DNA of 64,000 nt, from contig OY829655.1 of assembly GCA_963691815.1 (NCBI GenBank), forward strand, positions 11,664,279 through 11,728,278. The letters run 5' to 3'. The translations under genes and the position numbers were made by a program. This document shows, in pieces, positions 24,401 to 39,553 of this stretch. Positions within the stretch are counted from its first letter, which is position 1; the number at the start of each line of letters is the position of its first letter. A model generated the notes under the pieces. It saw only the letters and a program-made list of their open reading frames with translations. It did no database searches and was not told where the DNA came from. Source of the stretch: Echiichthys vipera. Lineage: Eukaryota; Chordata; Actinopteri; Perciformes; Trachinidae.

Positions 24401-26536
24401 TCATCTCTCCCATGACTTGACTTCTGCAGATTAAGTCGGCTTCCTGCCGCTCTTCTGCTGTAGCTCGTTATCATTGGAGGTTGTTGGAGCTACGTCCGCA
24501 CAGAGCCACAGCAAGGCAGCATGGCAAGCCTTCCATGTTAATTACTGTAGGTGCAGACCTGAGCAGTTTGGAATACTTAATGTGACGGTAGATGAGTTAA
24601 AGGACATTTAAGTTATTTGTCTGATGTTATTCAGTCCCTATTGTGGGAACAAATTTGGCACCTGTTTTCCATGACTGCTCAGTATTGGTCTTACATTCCA
24701 CTAGCTTCCTGCGTCTTTTGGAATTGATTTTCAAGCCATTCTCGCTGTTTTTGAGGTACTAAAGGGTTTGGCTCATCTGTGTGTGTACACATTGTCTATC
24801 ATTTTATGTCTATTCACATACCATGAACTCCTCTGCAGCATGCTTTAAAATGTCCCCACAATCACCACAAAGGAAATGGGAAATGCTGCTTTTATTGCAT
24901 TTGCCTCTAGGTTATGGAGCTTCTACAGCGTCTATGTATGTCTCAGAGAGGCAGTTTTACTGAGCATTTTTAAAAGGCATTTTAAAACATTCTGATCACA
25001 TATTTTTTAACATTCATTCGAAATGTATTTGCATTTGTTGTTATTGCCCTTACCTGCTCACAGACATAGCTCACCTTGCAGGTAAAAAAATCCTTTTAAA
25101 GTTAAGAAGAACTGCTTTTTTTTTTACTGTGCCCCTCATAGGCTGACCTTCTTAATACCCCAGTGACAATTCCAGGGTTTAATTGCTAATCACAATGATC
25201 ATAACTGTCATTACCTTTTTATTTTTGTTTTGTTTGTTTTCTGTATTAATTTATTTAAAGCTAAATTTAGAAAATTAATACCACTTGGAGGGACAGAGAC
25301 ACCATAACTAACTTCTAAATTCTAGCATATTTATCATGTTGAAATGGTTACTCTGTAGTGGGGAAAGAGTAAATATTCACTATTGGCTCTGGTTTGGATC
25401 ACACAAGCAGGGATAGAAGAAAAACACTCTTGACTTAGTTTTAAACCAATCACAGTTGTCTTGAGTGGCACTAAGCCAATGGTGCCCTTGCAAAACTGTT
25501 GCAAAATAGATAGCGGAGACAGGAGAAGGGGTCTGAGAAGGTGCCAGATGTCAGGCTTTATCCCAGCACTGTACATCCAGTGACCAAGCCTAGGATCAGC
25601 CCAACCCACACCATATCTACTGCAACAATTTTCCTTGAGAAGACTTTTGCTAAAGACTGCAAAAAACATGTAAATGCTTGATAGATATGGGCTTAATTAA
25701 AAATGGTGCTGGGTGTCTGAGAAGCCATTCTTTGTCAGATAGCAGTGACATAGCTACTGATCCAATATCAACACCTTATCATATTTAAAGTCTGACAACC
25801 TGATGGGGTGGCTGGTTTTATTGTAATAATTACTAACCAATATTTATGGCAAACAAACACTTGGTTTAAAACACAACAGAACCAACATGGTCATGGATCT
25901 ACACTCTATAGACAGGCCACTTTCCATTCACAACGAGCCAGTTGTGAATGGAAATTTAAGTACATAACTCCATGAAATAATTACTTAGCTGATAATAATT
26001 TACCTTTTGGCTTCAGAGGCAACACTAGGTTAATACTGTAGGTGGTAGCTTGTGAGCTGGGCATGCTAGTGTTTGCAGCCGATGATCATATATAATAGCA
26101 TATTAACACATCATTTAATTAAATAATTAATAATACAAAGCACTCCCAAACTCTTTAAATGTTCTGTATTAGCCCCGTGCACACTGCTTCAACACTAAAA
26201 AACAATAAAAAGCTACTACTATTGCACAACTGGTGGTTGGCAGAAGGGTTCAATGATCAGTCAGTTGGAGCTTGAATTAACATTTTAGGTAGTATATGGA
26301 AATATCTATTATTTTGTATGAAATGGCTTGAAATAAAGGTGCCTCACACCAAACAAACCAGAAAGAAATCCAAAATATACACTGTCAGGAGTATTTGGTT
26401 GTGATTTACTTATTGTAATTTGAAAAAATACTCGTTCTTAGAAGATCTGGAGCAAAGAATGACACTCTGCTCTCCCAACAAAGTAGACAACACCCTTTAC
26501 AACATTTGATTATTTAATCACTCCCACCCTCTGCAG
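21455..26536 (+). other. Intron, mostly unrecognised
   Basis: 5082 bases. It holds a possible repeat end near 23450-23505 (ACTTTATTTGTCCCCGG words) and a perfect hairpin at 25921-25954. A less AT-rich segment spans about 24288-24560. Two unsupported frames (22141-22446 plus strand, 25334-25669 minus strand) show no family signature. Confidence 0.6.
25921..25954. repeat. Perfect inverted repeat, 14-bp stem and 6-base loop
   Basis: TTTCCATTCACAAC (25921-25934), loop GAGCCA, then its exact reverse complement GTTGTGAATGGAAA (25941-25954). It lies deep in an intron with no neighbouring gene. Role unknown. Confidence 0.9.
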
Positions 26537-26759
26537 AATGCTCTTCTTCACTGACTATGGGAACGTGGCCAAGGTGGAGCGGTGCAATATGGATGGCACC
26601 AACCGGACCCGACTGGTGGAATATAAAATAGAGCAGCCGACTGCTGTGGCATTGGATGTGGTCAAGAAGCTGGTGTACTGGGCAGATGCCTACCTGGATT
26701 ACATCGATGTGGTGGATTACAACGGCAGGAACAGACACACCATTATCCACGGGAGCCAA
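26537..26759 (+). CDS. lrp1b: lrp1b exon: beta-propeller 1, blades 3-4
   Basis: A 223-bp exon, phase 2 to 0, acceptor CTCTGCAG and donor GTGAGT. It encodes MLFFTDYGNVAKVERCNMDG with NRTRLV, then TAVALDVVKKLVYWADAYLD and YIDVVDYNGRNRHTII. FFTDYG and VYWADAYLDYI are the YWTD motifs of blades 3 and 4. DYGNVAKVERC is one of the segments that points to the 1b paralogue; human LRP1, as I recall, has DYGQIPKVERC. NRT is a glycosylation sequon. Confidence 0.96.
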
Positions 26760-27990
26760 GTGAGTGTAACATTTCACTGTAAGTGCTGCTTTTGGTCTTC
26801 TGTGGGCTCCACATCATAAGGCCATTGTGAACAAACTTCAGGGGGAATCTGAACAGACAATTGGCTTCTCTTATCAGTACTGTCTCTCTCTTCATTTGAG
26901 AGGCTTCAAATTGTTACATGAGAGAGACTTTCTAATTTTCTGATTTAGGGCACTGTGTTTTATCATTGAAGGACAGGTGGTATATTCATTGGTTGTTGTT
27001 ATAATTCATTCTTTTCATTTTCATAGAAAAGGTCCTTTGAATAGGGAATAGATGATTTAATACACTGAAGGCATTGAGGCCCACATGGGGCTGTCTTCCA
27101 AATGAGCATATCAATAGTCTCTTTCCTGTAGTACACTCGTAAAGCCTTTCATCACACATTATGACTATTCATTAAAAGACCTTTCAAGCAACTTGGACTA
27201 GATACTCAGCCTTTATGATGAAGGAAAAGTGTACATTTCAATCCTTAGTGTGTATACACTTGTTCTTAGCATAATATCTCCTCCTGCACTGGAGTGGCCT
27301 TGTTAGACAAAGGATCTTTATGCATCAACATGAGAAAGGCCATGCAGCTCCTTTCTACATTATTCCATATATTATATATGCTTTTTCAGTGTCATAGACA
27401 ATGGTGTCAGTGGTCAGAAGAAGCAAACTGCTGTAGCACGGTGTTGTGGAAAATCAAAAATTCAATAATTTCAGCAAAATTATATAATATAATTAAACAC
27501 ATCTGTTGATTATACTTTTCCTTCTTATGAGGATGATCCTGTCTGGTGGATTTTGTCATCATATTCAATCAAGCATTATGCATTGCATCTGCTCTTGGTA
27601 AAGATGCACCTATAGTATATGCACACCCTTCTATTTGAGCGACTTTGAAAGTTCCCATGAAAAAAGTACCAATAAGAGTGCCATTCCATAGAGAAAAACG
27701 GTTGAGTGGTTATTTATTTATTTATTCTGATGCATGTTTCTCGGTGCCAGTGAGCTTAGGTGTACTTCCTGTGAACACAGCTCATCCAGCAATGCATTGT
27801 GTGGGTGTTAAATGTGGCATGGAGGCTGTCATGTCAGGGCCAGTGAGTCCAGCTTTTGCCTCCCATGCTTGCAACATGGTCTTCTCATTAAATACATTTA
27901 GTTTACTTTGTGATCCTCTTGTGCTTTTTCTTATTTTTGGCTTCAGAGATGATATTTTCTCAAAACACTGTGAATCATCCTTTTTTTCAG
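26760..27990 (+). other. Intron, nothing recognised
   Basis: 1231 bases with no recognisable domain, repeat or RNA. A frame at 27645-28022 runs into the next exon by chance and in the wrong frame for the receptor. Confidence 0.7.
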
Positions 27991-28183
27991 GTGTCGTACA
28001 TTTATGCATTAGCTGTGTTTGAGGACTACCTTTATGCTACCCACTCTGACCCATCCAAAGGGAGTTCCACTGTGGAGTTGCTACAGATCCACAGGTTCAA
28101 CATCACAGTGGAGAGCAGGACACTAGCAAGCCTAGGGAATACAAGAGGACTCCGTGTTTACCACAAACTCACTCAACCAAAAG
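27991..28183 (+). CDS. lrp1b: lrp1b exon: beta-propeller 1, blades 5-6
   Basis: A 193-bp exon, phase 0 to 1, acceptor TTTTTTTCAG and donor GTAATG. It reads VSYIYALAVFEDYLYATHSD, a loop PSKGSSTVELL, then QIHRFNITVESRTLA and RGLRVYHKLTQPK. YALAVFEDYLYATxSD is blade 5 and RGLRVYH is the closing strand before the EGF. The loop after THSD is longer than I recall for human LRP1B and nearer the LRP1 length. NIT is a sequon. Confidence 0.94.
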
Positions 28184-28331
28184 GTAATGCCCATTATTTA
28201 TAGACAGGTTAACGTGTATGTGTAAGTATATCAAAAGCTTCCCTATCTTCTGACTCAATCCAGAGTCTGTACAGAAAGAGAATGCTTCATTGGCTAATCA
28301 TGATTGCTCTGTCTTTTCTGATTATTTTCAG
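28184..28331 (+). other. Short intron (148 bp)
   Basis: One of two short introns in the window, between the end of propeller 1 and its EGF. Nothing else in it. Confidence 0.85.
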
Positions 28332-28475
28332 TCAGGAGTCATGCTTGTGAAATAGTTTCATATGGAAAGCCGGGTGGATGTTCCCATATCTGCCTTCTGA
28401 GTGGCAGCTACAAGTCCAGGACCTGCCGATGTCGTACTGGCTACAGCCTGGACTCTGATGGACAGTCCTGTAAAA
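28332..28475 (+). CDS. lrp1b: lrp1b exon: EGF-like repeat 3, closing propeller 1
   Basis: A 144-bp phase 1-1 exon, acceptor TTTTCAG and donor GTCAGT. It encodes RSHACEIVSYGKPGGCSHIC, then a LLSGSYKSRTC stretch and CRTGYSLDSDGQSCK. Six cysteines and the GGCSHICLLS signature identify the EGF that packs against the preceding propeller in LRP family proteins. RSHACE..YGxPGGCS is shared by LRP1 and LRP1B. Confidence 0.96.
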
Positions 28476-29649
28476 GTCAGTATATATTTTGCCTTGGATT
28501 TAAATATGCACCTCATTTTAGTAAATATCTTATTAAACCGCAAGTTATTGTCTCTCTCTTCGTAATGAACAAGAATCCTGAATATGTCGGTAAAGGCCAT
28601 GTGTCATATAAGGGCAAAAGGTGCACCATATACGCCTCAGCTGTATACTGACATTGATAAAGCTGAGCACTGGTGGACACAGACCCATTTGAACGTGACG
28701 TTCCCTTATCGACCTGTCGTCAGGCTGATTGATTATTGCCATAATGGGGATTTAAGTTTGTCTGCATTTGTTGGCTGGTCTGATCAATTGCTGGACATTG
28801 TGTAGTTGACAATAAAAGCAGAAGATCAAATTGATGACACAATCCAAGGGCCTACCACTGTTCGATCGGGGTAACGAAGCATTGGGAGGCTTGCCATGAC
28901 ACATTTGATTTATTCCACCCTAGTAGATGTCTGATGACACCAGCTATCGCTCTCGTGCTTGCGTTTTCCGTCTCCCTAAGCATAATGAGATACTGCGCTA
29001 AATGGTAGTGCTTCTTCATACAGCAGTCACCGTGGGGTTTGATATCTGGGTCTCTTGCAATGCTTAATTGTCTCCTGGGTAGTTGGTCTCTCCCTCACAA
29101 AATGATAAATTGAAGTGAGGCATGTGTGGTCCTCACCCCCAGCATCCTAGTCTCATGGGTAGGGGCTGAGAGCGAGGAGAGGTCTGCTTCTCTCACTGGA
29201 AGCCCTCCTTCATTCCTCCTCTTGCCTCTTTGGAGGATCCCAAAGGGTTCGAGAACATACAGCCCCCTGAGCGGCTGCTGGGCCACCGAGGAGCCGTCTC
29301 AGCTTTCTAGGCCTCTCTGTTTGCCTTTCTACTCAGGCACCATGTTATTCTAGATCAGAAGCAGTGTTCACAGCCAAGGTAAGTATTGCCATTGTCTCTT
29401 TGCTCAAGCATTTTCCTTCTCCTGCTGTTAAGGCAGCTTTGTAGCAAAATAATGATTGAAGGGGCATTGTAAAGTCATTGGCACTGATTACTGGCTCCAT
29501 TAAGGTGAATAGATGGCCCTGGCTCTCGCTCACATACACGAACAATGTGGCCAGTAAGAGGGTTTAAAGCTGGGATCAGCATTGATAAATTAGGCCAATT
29601 AATTGCCAATAACAGTAAAAAAAAGGCTCCACCCTTTCTTGTCTTGTAG
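28476..29649 (+). other. Intron, with a relatively GC-rich segment
   Basis: 1174 bases. About 29120-29345 is clearly more GC-rich than its surroundings and open on both strands (29126-29353 plus, 29095-29286 minus), but neither frame shows a domain. No exon is needed here because the flanking exons join in frame. Confidence 0.65.
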
Positions 29650-29886
29650 AGCCCAAAAACAATCTCTTCCTGTTCTACGGTAAGGGGCGTCCCGGAGTCA
29701 TACGAGGCCTGGATATGAATATCAAATCAAGTGATGAGCACATCGTGCCAATTGAGGACCTGGTCAACCCTCGTGCCATCGACTACTATGCAGAATCGGG
29801 ACACATCTACTTTGCTGACACCACCAGTTTCCTTATCGGTCGACAAAAAATAGATGGAAACAGCAGAGAAACGATACTCAAAGATG
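29650..29886 (+). CDS. lrp1b: lrp1b exon: beta-propeller 2, blades 1-2
   Basis: A 237-bp phase 1-1 exon, acceptor TCTTGTAG and donor GTGGGT. It reads NNLFLFYGKGRPGVIRGLDM, then EHIVPIEDLVNPRAIDYYAE and GHIYFADTTSFLIGRQKIDG with ETILKD. IYFADTTSFLIGRQKIDG is the first YWTD-type repeat of propeller 2 in LRP1 and LRP1B (SF in 1B, SY in LRP1 as I recall). Glycosylation sequons are not obvious. Confidence 0.96.
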
Positions 29887-30412
29887 GTGGGTCTAAATTA
29901 TTTTTATACTAACTGCAGCATTTCCCAAGAATCAATTAAAATGACTGTAGGCAATATTTTAAATTACTATTTATTTATTTATTTCATTCTGTAAGGTTAA
30001 TGCCATTTCACATCTCCTATTACTGGTTTGACTAGTCTGACAAAAGACTCTGTAGATCTCTCTGTAGATAGAAAGTTCTCAATTATTTATTATTCAAACA
30101 AAATTATTTTTTGTCAGTAATTAAGCACCATATATTTCAATGTTCAATGTTACAAAATGGTGAGAGAAAGCACTACATATTTGGAGACTGATTTGTATTG
30201 ATAATAATTCCTTGATGATTACATTAGTGATCATTTTCCTTAGTCAGTCCCTGGGTACAACATTATCAGAATGTTATTTTTATCATACTCATATAACATA
30301 CAGTAAATACAGGTACTGTATTCCCTTTTGTTGAACCAATCAAATTCACATTACTGTATAAAGGTTTTCTTTGCATAAACCTTAGAAAATGTATTTGATG
30401 ATTCTGTTTTAG
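29887..30412 (+). other. Intron, nothing recognised
   Basis: 526 bases, AT-rich, with an ATTTATTTATTTATTTC run near 29968-29985. Confidence 0.75.
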
Positions 30413-30593
30413 AACTTGACAATGTTGAAGGAATCTCAGTGGACTGGATTGGGAATAACTTGTACTGGACTAACGATGGCTACAGGAAGACAATAAGTGT
30501 TGCTAGACTGGAAAGAGCCTCCCAGACCAGGAAGACTCTGTTGGAAGGGAATATGTCCCACCCCCGAGCCATTGTGGTCGACCCTCTTAACAG
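30413..30593 (+). CDS. lrp1b: lrp1b exon: beta-propeller 2, blade 3
   Basis: A 181-bp exon, phase 1 to 2, acceptor TGTTTTAG and donor GTCAGG. It encodes NVEGISVDWIGNNLYWTNDG, YRKTISVARLERASQTRKTL and MSHPRAIVVDPLN. NLYWTNDG is the YWTD motif. WIGNNLYWTND is the 1b form; LRP1 has WMGDNLYWTDD as I recall. The exon ends just before the next blade motif, which the following exon supplies. Confidence 0.97.
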
Positions 30594-34989
<4,396 letters not shown>

Positions 34990-35209
34990 CTGGATGTACT
35001 GGACAGACTGGGAAGAGGATGAGGTCAATGACAGCATAGGGCGGATAGAGAAAGCCTGGATGGACGGATCCAACCGCCACATTTTTGTCACCTCCAACAT
35101 GCTGTGGCCCAATGGTTTGACACTGGACCACAGCACCAGTACCATGTACTGGTGTGATGCCTACTATGATCACATCGAGAAGATTCATCTGAATGGGACT
35201 GGAAGAATG
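34990..35209 (+). CDS. lrp1b: lrp1b exon: beta-propeller 2, blades 4-5
   Basis: A 220-bp exon, phase 2 to 0, acceptor GTATGATAG and donor GTGAGT. It encodes WMYWTDWEEDEVNDSIGRIE, KAWMDGSNRHIFVTSNMLWP, NGLTLDHSTSTMYWCDAYYD and HIEKIHLNGTGRM. WMYWTDW and MYWCDAYYD are two consecutive YWTD motifs. NDSIGRIEKAW and WCDAYYDHIEK follow LRP1B rather than LRP1. The acceptor has a poor pyrimidine tract, but the frame join to 30593 is exact. Confidence 0.97.
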
Positions 35210-35522
35210 GTGAGTTTCAATATGTAGAGATCACACAGTGGTTATTTCATCTATAAACTCATTTGCAGGAAACATTTTACTTTTTATTTTGTTAGACTTT
35301 AGGGTTAAGCTGTCTGTCAGATTATAATAGAGTGCCAGAGGGTGAAATTCAACATCCCAACAATCAATACCAAATTAACATGTTAATGTAATTTAGATGT
35401 GTTAGTTTGATTGTGTAAAGACAGCTAGTAGTAGAATTATTTTTACACTCTAAAATGGTCAATAAACACGGAAAGCAGCCAAATAATTAACACAAACCTG
35501 TAATTATATTAATTATATAGAC

Positions 35523-35578
<56 letters not shown>

Positions 35579-36218
35579 CAGAGAAATTATTATACCAGTA
35601 CCCTCTTACCTTAAATTGATGTGCTTAATACTGGAAAAAAACTGCCCCACAAAAACCCTACAATCCAGAAAAGTGTTTTACAATCAGATCACCACAGAAT
35701 CCTGCTATACATTGATAATGAAAATTGATAATTTTACCTTGTTAATGAGATCTTAAATCAGTCGTTGGCAGTTTCAGATCAATATTATATGATAATGGCA
35801 GGGTCTAAAACGGATTTCTATATTTTAGCCATGATACAAAGCAGTGAAATGAATGAAAACGGCTCCTCTTCCCACCACAACTGCCAACATGACAGCCCTT
35901 CATCCTCAACTGCTCCTGCCGACTCTAGTTGTACTGGCATATTAAGCTAATGAATTATTTGCAAATGCTATTTAATCAATGCCAAGATTCCGGCAAACAT
36001 TATTATAAGCAGACAGCGTCATGTGAATACAGTTGTGCAAAGAAATTGAATCACATTTATCATATACTGTGATCAAATAATTTCTAAGCCTGTATTTAAA
36101 CAGCAAGAACCCTGTTTGAGATGGTTGATTTTTTTTCTTTTTCTTTTTTTTGCTGATGGCGTCTTTCCATAGCCCTCCTAATCTTTTGATTACACTGCAT
36201 GTTTGCTTCATGTTCCAG
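35210..36218 (+). other. Intron with a TA array
   Basis: 1009 bases holding the (TA)n array at 35530-35574; otherwise nothing recognised. Confidence 0.75.
35530..35574. repeat. (TA)n microsatellite
   Basis: About 22 TA units following a short GTGTGTG run, in an intron. Self-complementary and likely unstable in length. Confidence 0.97.
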
Positions 36219-36408
36219 GTGGTGTACAATGGAAAAGAGCTGAACCATCCATTCGGAATCTCTCATTATCGTAATTTCATCTTTTGGACGGAGTACATGA
36301 ACGCCTCGGTCTTCCAGCTGGACTTGACCACCGGTGATGTCACTCTGCTGCGGAGTGAGAGACCACCATTATTCGGCTTGCGTGTCTATGATGCACAGAG
36401 TCAGCAAG
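36219..36408 (+). CDS. lrp1b: lrp1b exon: beta-propeller 2, blade 6
   Basis: A 190-bp exon, phase 0 to 1, acceptor ATGTTCCAG. The donor GTTGGC is weak (no A at +3, no G at +5) but gives the Gly codon split expected before the next EGF. It reads VVYNGKELNHPFGISHYRNF, IFWTEYMNASVFQLDLTTGD and VTLLRSERPPLFGLRVYDAQ. FIFWTEYMNAS is the blade motif and RPPLFGLRVYD the closing strand. NAS is a sequon. Confidence 0.95.
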
Positions 36409-37070
36409 GTTGGCTTCTTTTCCTTCATTTACTCCTCATCCAATTCCACTGAACCACAGAGAAAGTTTTGAAAATAGAACCACGCTGTTATGTGTCCTCC
36501 ATACACATTTCTTTAATGGAGAGCACTTTTATATATGTATACTTTTTTGCATGTGCCCATTGGTGTCAAATTTCATGGTGTAAACCAGTGCATTGATCAA
36601 CAGCGACAGTGGCTTTGTAATCACTTGGAGCTATCTCTATGAAGTTAAATAACCTGAGCCAGGCTTGAAGGAGTTTGCTCACTTCTGTACCAAATGATGA
36701 TGGATTTACGCTGTTAGAGAGCTGAAAAGAGAAGATTGGAATGTAGTCATACGGGGCTGATAGTGTAGAACTTCACTTTTTTTTTTTTTTCAAATTTTTT
36801 TGCACAAGAAAAATCAGAACAGCTGTACAGTGTGTCTGCCTTTAAGTGAAAAAGGGACAGAGACAAAAAAAAAAAAAAACACAGACCCCGCCATCCCTCC
36901 AACAACCCATGTCAGACACGGCCACACTCACCAACCAAAAGAAAGAAACAAAATTTAACATAAGTAGATAGGCAAGGTTTAAAAAATAAAGTTTGGTGGA
37001 ATGCTGTCAAAGATCCCCTCTTTGTAAACCTTAACTTCTCTAACTGTAGACATTGTAAAATTTCACGTAT

Positions 37071-37475
37071 TCAACTATTATGAGTCGGTGGAGAAACACG
37101 TTTCCATTTAAGGAGAATGTTACGCCCGGCGAGCAGCATTGTAAAGGCCACGACACGTGTAGAAATGGGCAGATTTTTAGGCAGAGGGATTTGGTTCCAA
37201 ATTTGTGTTAAGAGCCTGTTTGAGGGTTTGAAATATATCAGACCAAAATTCAGCAAGCTGAATGTGTGTGTGGTCAGCTGGGGGACTGCTTAAAGCAAGC
37301 AAGCATCACTGTGACTAGGGTATATCTTAGCTAGTTTAGCATTGGTGAAATGGGCTCTATAAAGCACCTTCCACTGTAATGGGCCGTGCCTGGCACAAAT
37401 CGAGGATGAGTAAACCAGTTTTAAAATGTCCCTCCACTGGGCCTCAGTAATGTCTACCTCAAATCCTTTTCCCAT
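37071..37475 (-). pseudogene. L1 ORF2 C-terminal remnant
   Basis: Two neighbouring minus-strand frames. The first (37475-37290) has MGKGFEVDITEAQWRDILKL and YRAHFTNAKLAKIYPS. The second (37256-37071) has AFTMLLAGRNILLKWKRVSP. W..I......S.......LQ.K.L.RA...KLAKIYP followed by ...LL..R..IL..WK...PP is the usual end of L1-type ORF2 in vertebrates. A frame break separates the two parts. Confidence 0.8.
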
Positions 37476-38062
37476 GCACTTTTAGGTGAGGCAGTGGGGA
37501 CTGGGCTCATAAGAGCAATCTTATTTTAAATGACAGATATCAGTCGTTTGTGTTGTACGTTAAGAGACAGGAATTGGTCCATCTCAACTTCAGGGGGGCG
37601 GTTCGGAAAATGTGGGAATTGCTTTTGGATAAAATGTCTCATTTGAAGGTACCAAAAATTAGGCTATTAGGCAGGTTGTATTTGTCCGACATAGATGCAA
37701 AGGAAACAATAAACCCTTTGTCATACAGGTCATTAAGTATTTGAGGCCTTTAATAAGTTATCTCATTATGAGCCCAGGGCTTGCAAATGTCTGCAACACC
37801 ACCGCAGAGCCAATAAAGAAGTTTATTAATGTTGCAAGCCCAGAAGTAGTGGGGAATACTAGTCCTCCTTCAGGTTTAGGGATACATGCTGGTTTAATCT
37901 GCCAAATAAAGGCGTTGAGTTGTTTGTCCAGATTAGCAAAAAATTATTTAAGACAAATTGGTAGATGTTGAAAAATATACAGAAACTTTGATAAAATTAC
38001 CATCATTATATGATTAATCCGACCTGCAAAGGACAGGGGGATCTAGTCTGACTTACATTTAT

Positions 38063-38460
38063 CTAATAGCGGCTGGGAGTTCTTTTGAAAAAGGTCTCTA
38101 AAGGAGCTGGTGATAAACACCCGAAAATACTTGAACCCCTTGTCAGCTGTTTTTTAAAAAGGAATATGGATTGTGGGAGTGATCTCGCCAAGTTCTTGAC
38201 AAAAAATAACTCACTTTTCTGAATATTCAACTTATACCCCGATAGGTGCCCAAACTGATCCAGAATTGATAGAACTGGGGAGGAGGGAGGTTGTGGGGTT
38301 GGAAATAAATAAGAGAAGATTGTTCGCATATAAGGAGAGTTTGTGGACGAGACTGAAACTATGACTAAATTATCGACGACATCACACTTTGGAGGCGGAA
38401 GATGAGGACCTTAGCAAGGATCTTACAGTATATGTTTAAAAGTGAGACCGGTCCGTAGCT
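38063..38460 (-). pseudogene. L1 ORF2 reverse transcriptase, palm/thumb remnant with deletion
   Basis: On the minus strand near 38455-38410 a frame gives GPVSLLNIYCKILAKVL, the finger motif. Within about 70 bases the sequence reaches SLYANNLLLFIS (around 38345-38305), then a LDQFGHLSGYKLNIQKSELF stretch. The palm motifs that should lie between (about 150 residues in L1 proteins) are missing. The catalytic YADD-type box reads Tyr-Ala-Asn-Asn, so both metal-binding Asp are lost. Frameshifts are present as well. Confidence 0.8.
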
Positions 38461-39096
38461 GCCAAATTAAGTTTGTCTGTCTGTCTTTCTTCAGGAGCAA
38501 TGAAATAGATGCCTCATACAAGCTCACTGGCAGACTGCCTTCAGTAAAGGATTCCTTGAACATTCTCACAAGGATGGGAGCTAATAGCATTGAGTACGCC
38601 TTAAAGAACTTGACTGTAAAACCATCGAGATGAGGAGATTTCCTGTTCCTGATTTTACCGAGCTCCCTAGCGATATTCACATCAATCTGAGGATACATTA
38701 AACAGTCTAAGGGATTAGGGGTTGCTGCAGTAATTGGGCTACATTCAGAAGTAAATAGTGCGGTGTAAAAATCAGTAAAAGATTTGTTGATCATCTCTGG
38801 AACAGAAGTGATGCTGCCGTCCGGTAGTTTAATTTTAGAGATCAGTCTGGAGGTACTAGCTGCACAGTCCTGCTGTGCCAAGAGTCTCCCTGCCTTATTG
38901 CCCTGCTCAGAATTTTTTTTTTGGATTGTTGCAGCTGTTTCTCCACTTCGCTTGTCATTAAGAGGCTGTGTTCTGAATGCAGTAGTAGTCGTTTCTTATA
39001 TGGGAGGGTGGGTCGAGAGGTGGAGTAAGTTCTTTCGCAATTTTCCACCAGCCTAGCCTGTTCAGCCCTACTTATTTGAGAAACATAGGATATCAC
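38423..39096 (-). pseudogene. L1 ORF2 region between endonuclease and reverse transcriptase
   Basis: Two overlapping minus-strand frames. The upstream one (39096-38842) has AEQARLVENCERTYSTSRP. The downstream one (38881-38423, 152 residues) has NKSFTDFYTALFTSE, ELGKIRNRKSPHLDGFTVKF, and PVSLYEASISLLLKK. F..FY..LY.SE, ..K.PG.DGF...F.K......AP.L...F..S...G.LP.S...A.ISL..KK is the N-terminal reverse transcriptase pattern of L1/Tx1-type LINEs. The PG of KSPGxDG reads PH. Confidence 0.85.
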
Positions 39097-39343
39097 TTGT
39101 CCCCGAATAGTGGCTTTAAGCGCTTCCCACAGAGTGCCGCTGCTGACGTCAGGGGTGTCATTAATCTCTATGTAAAAGCATCCCGTGGATAACTAATGTC
39201 AACTGTAGTAGGAGCATGGTCAGAATTGACTATTGGGTGATATTCACATGCATTCACATAGTCGAGGAGATTGTATTCGAGTAAGAAGAATTTGTGGTGT
39301 ACATGGGAAAAAAGAGAAAGAGAAAGCTTCACGATGGGGATTT

Positions 39344-39553
39344 CTAAACCTCTAAGGATTCGAAATTCCTGTGATGCATGATTTTACTGTGTGTGCTGAT
39401 TTGGATAGTGTAATCTGTGTAGGAGAAGATCTGTTTAGTCACATCCTGCACCAGACTGAAGTCCCCACCCATGATAATGCGATGGCTATCAGCATTTGGG
39501 ATTTTGGCAAATAGCCTTGTAAAAAAACTGTTCATCTTCCCAGGTGGGCGCAT
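39344..39553 (-). pseudogene. L1 ORF2 endonuclease remnant
   Basis: The minus-strand frame has FFTRLFAKIPN followed by HRIIMGGDFSLVQD. The ..GGDFN.VQD pattern is a catalytic motif of the apurinic-type endonuclease of L1 elements; here the Asn reads Ser. Downstream residues are out of pattern. Confidence 0.75.

Noticed and set aside
25334..25669. A 111-residue minus-strand open frame in an intron
   Set aside because: No recognisable family, no splice or promoter support; possibly chance or a decayed repeat.
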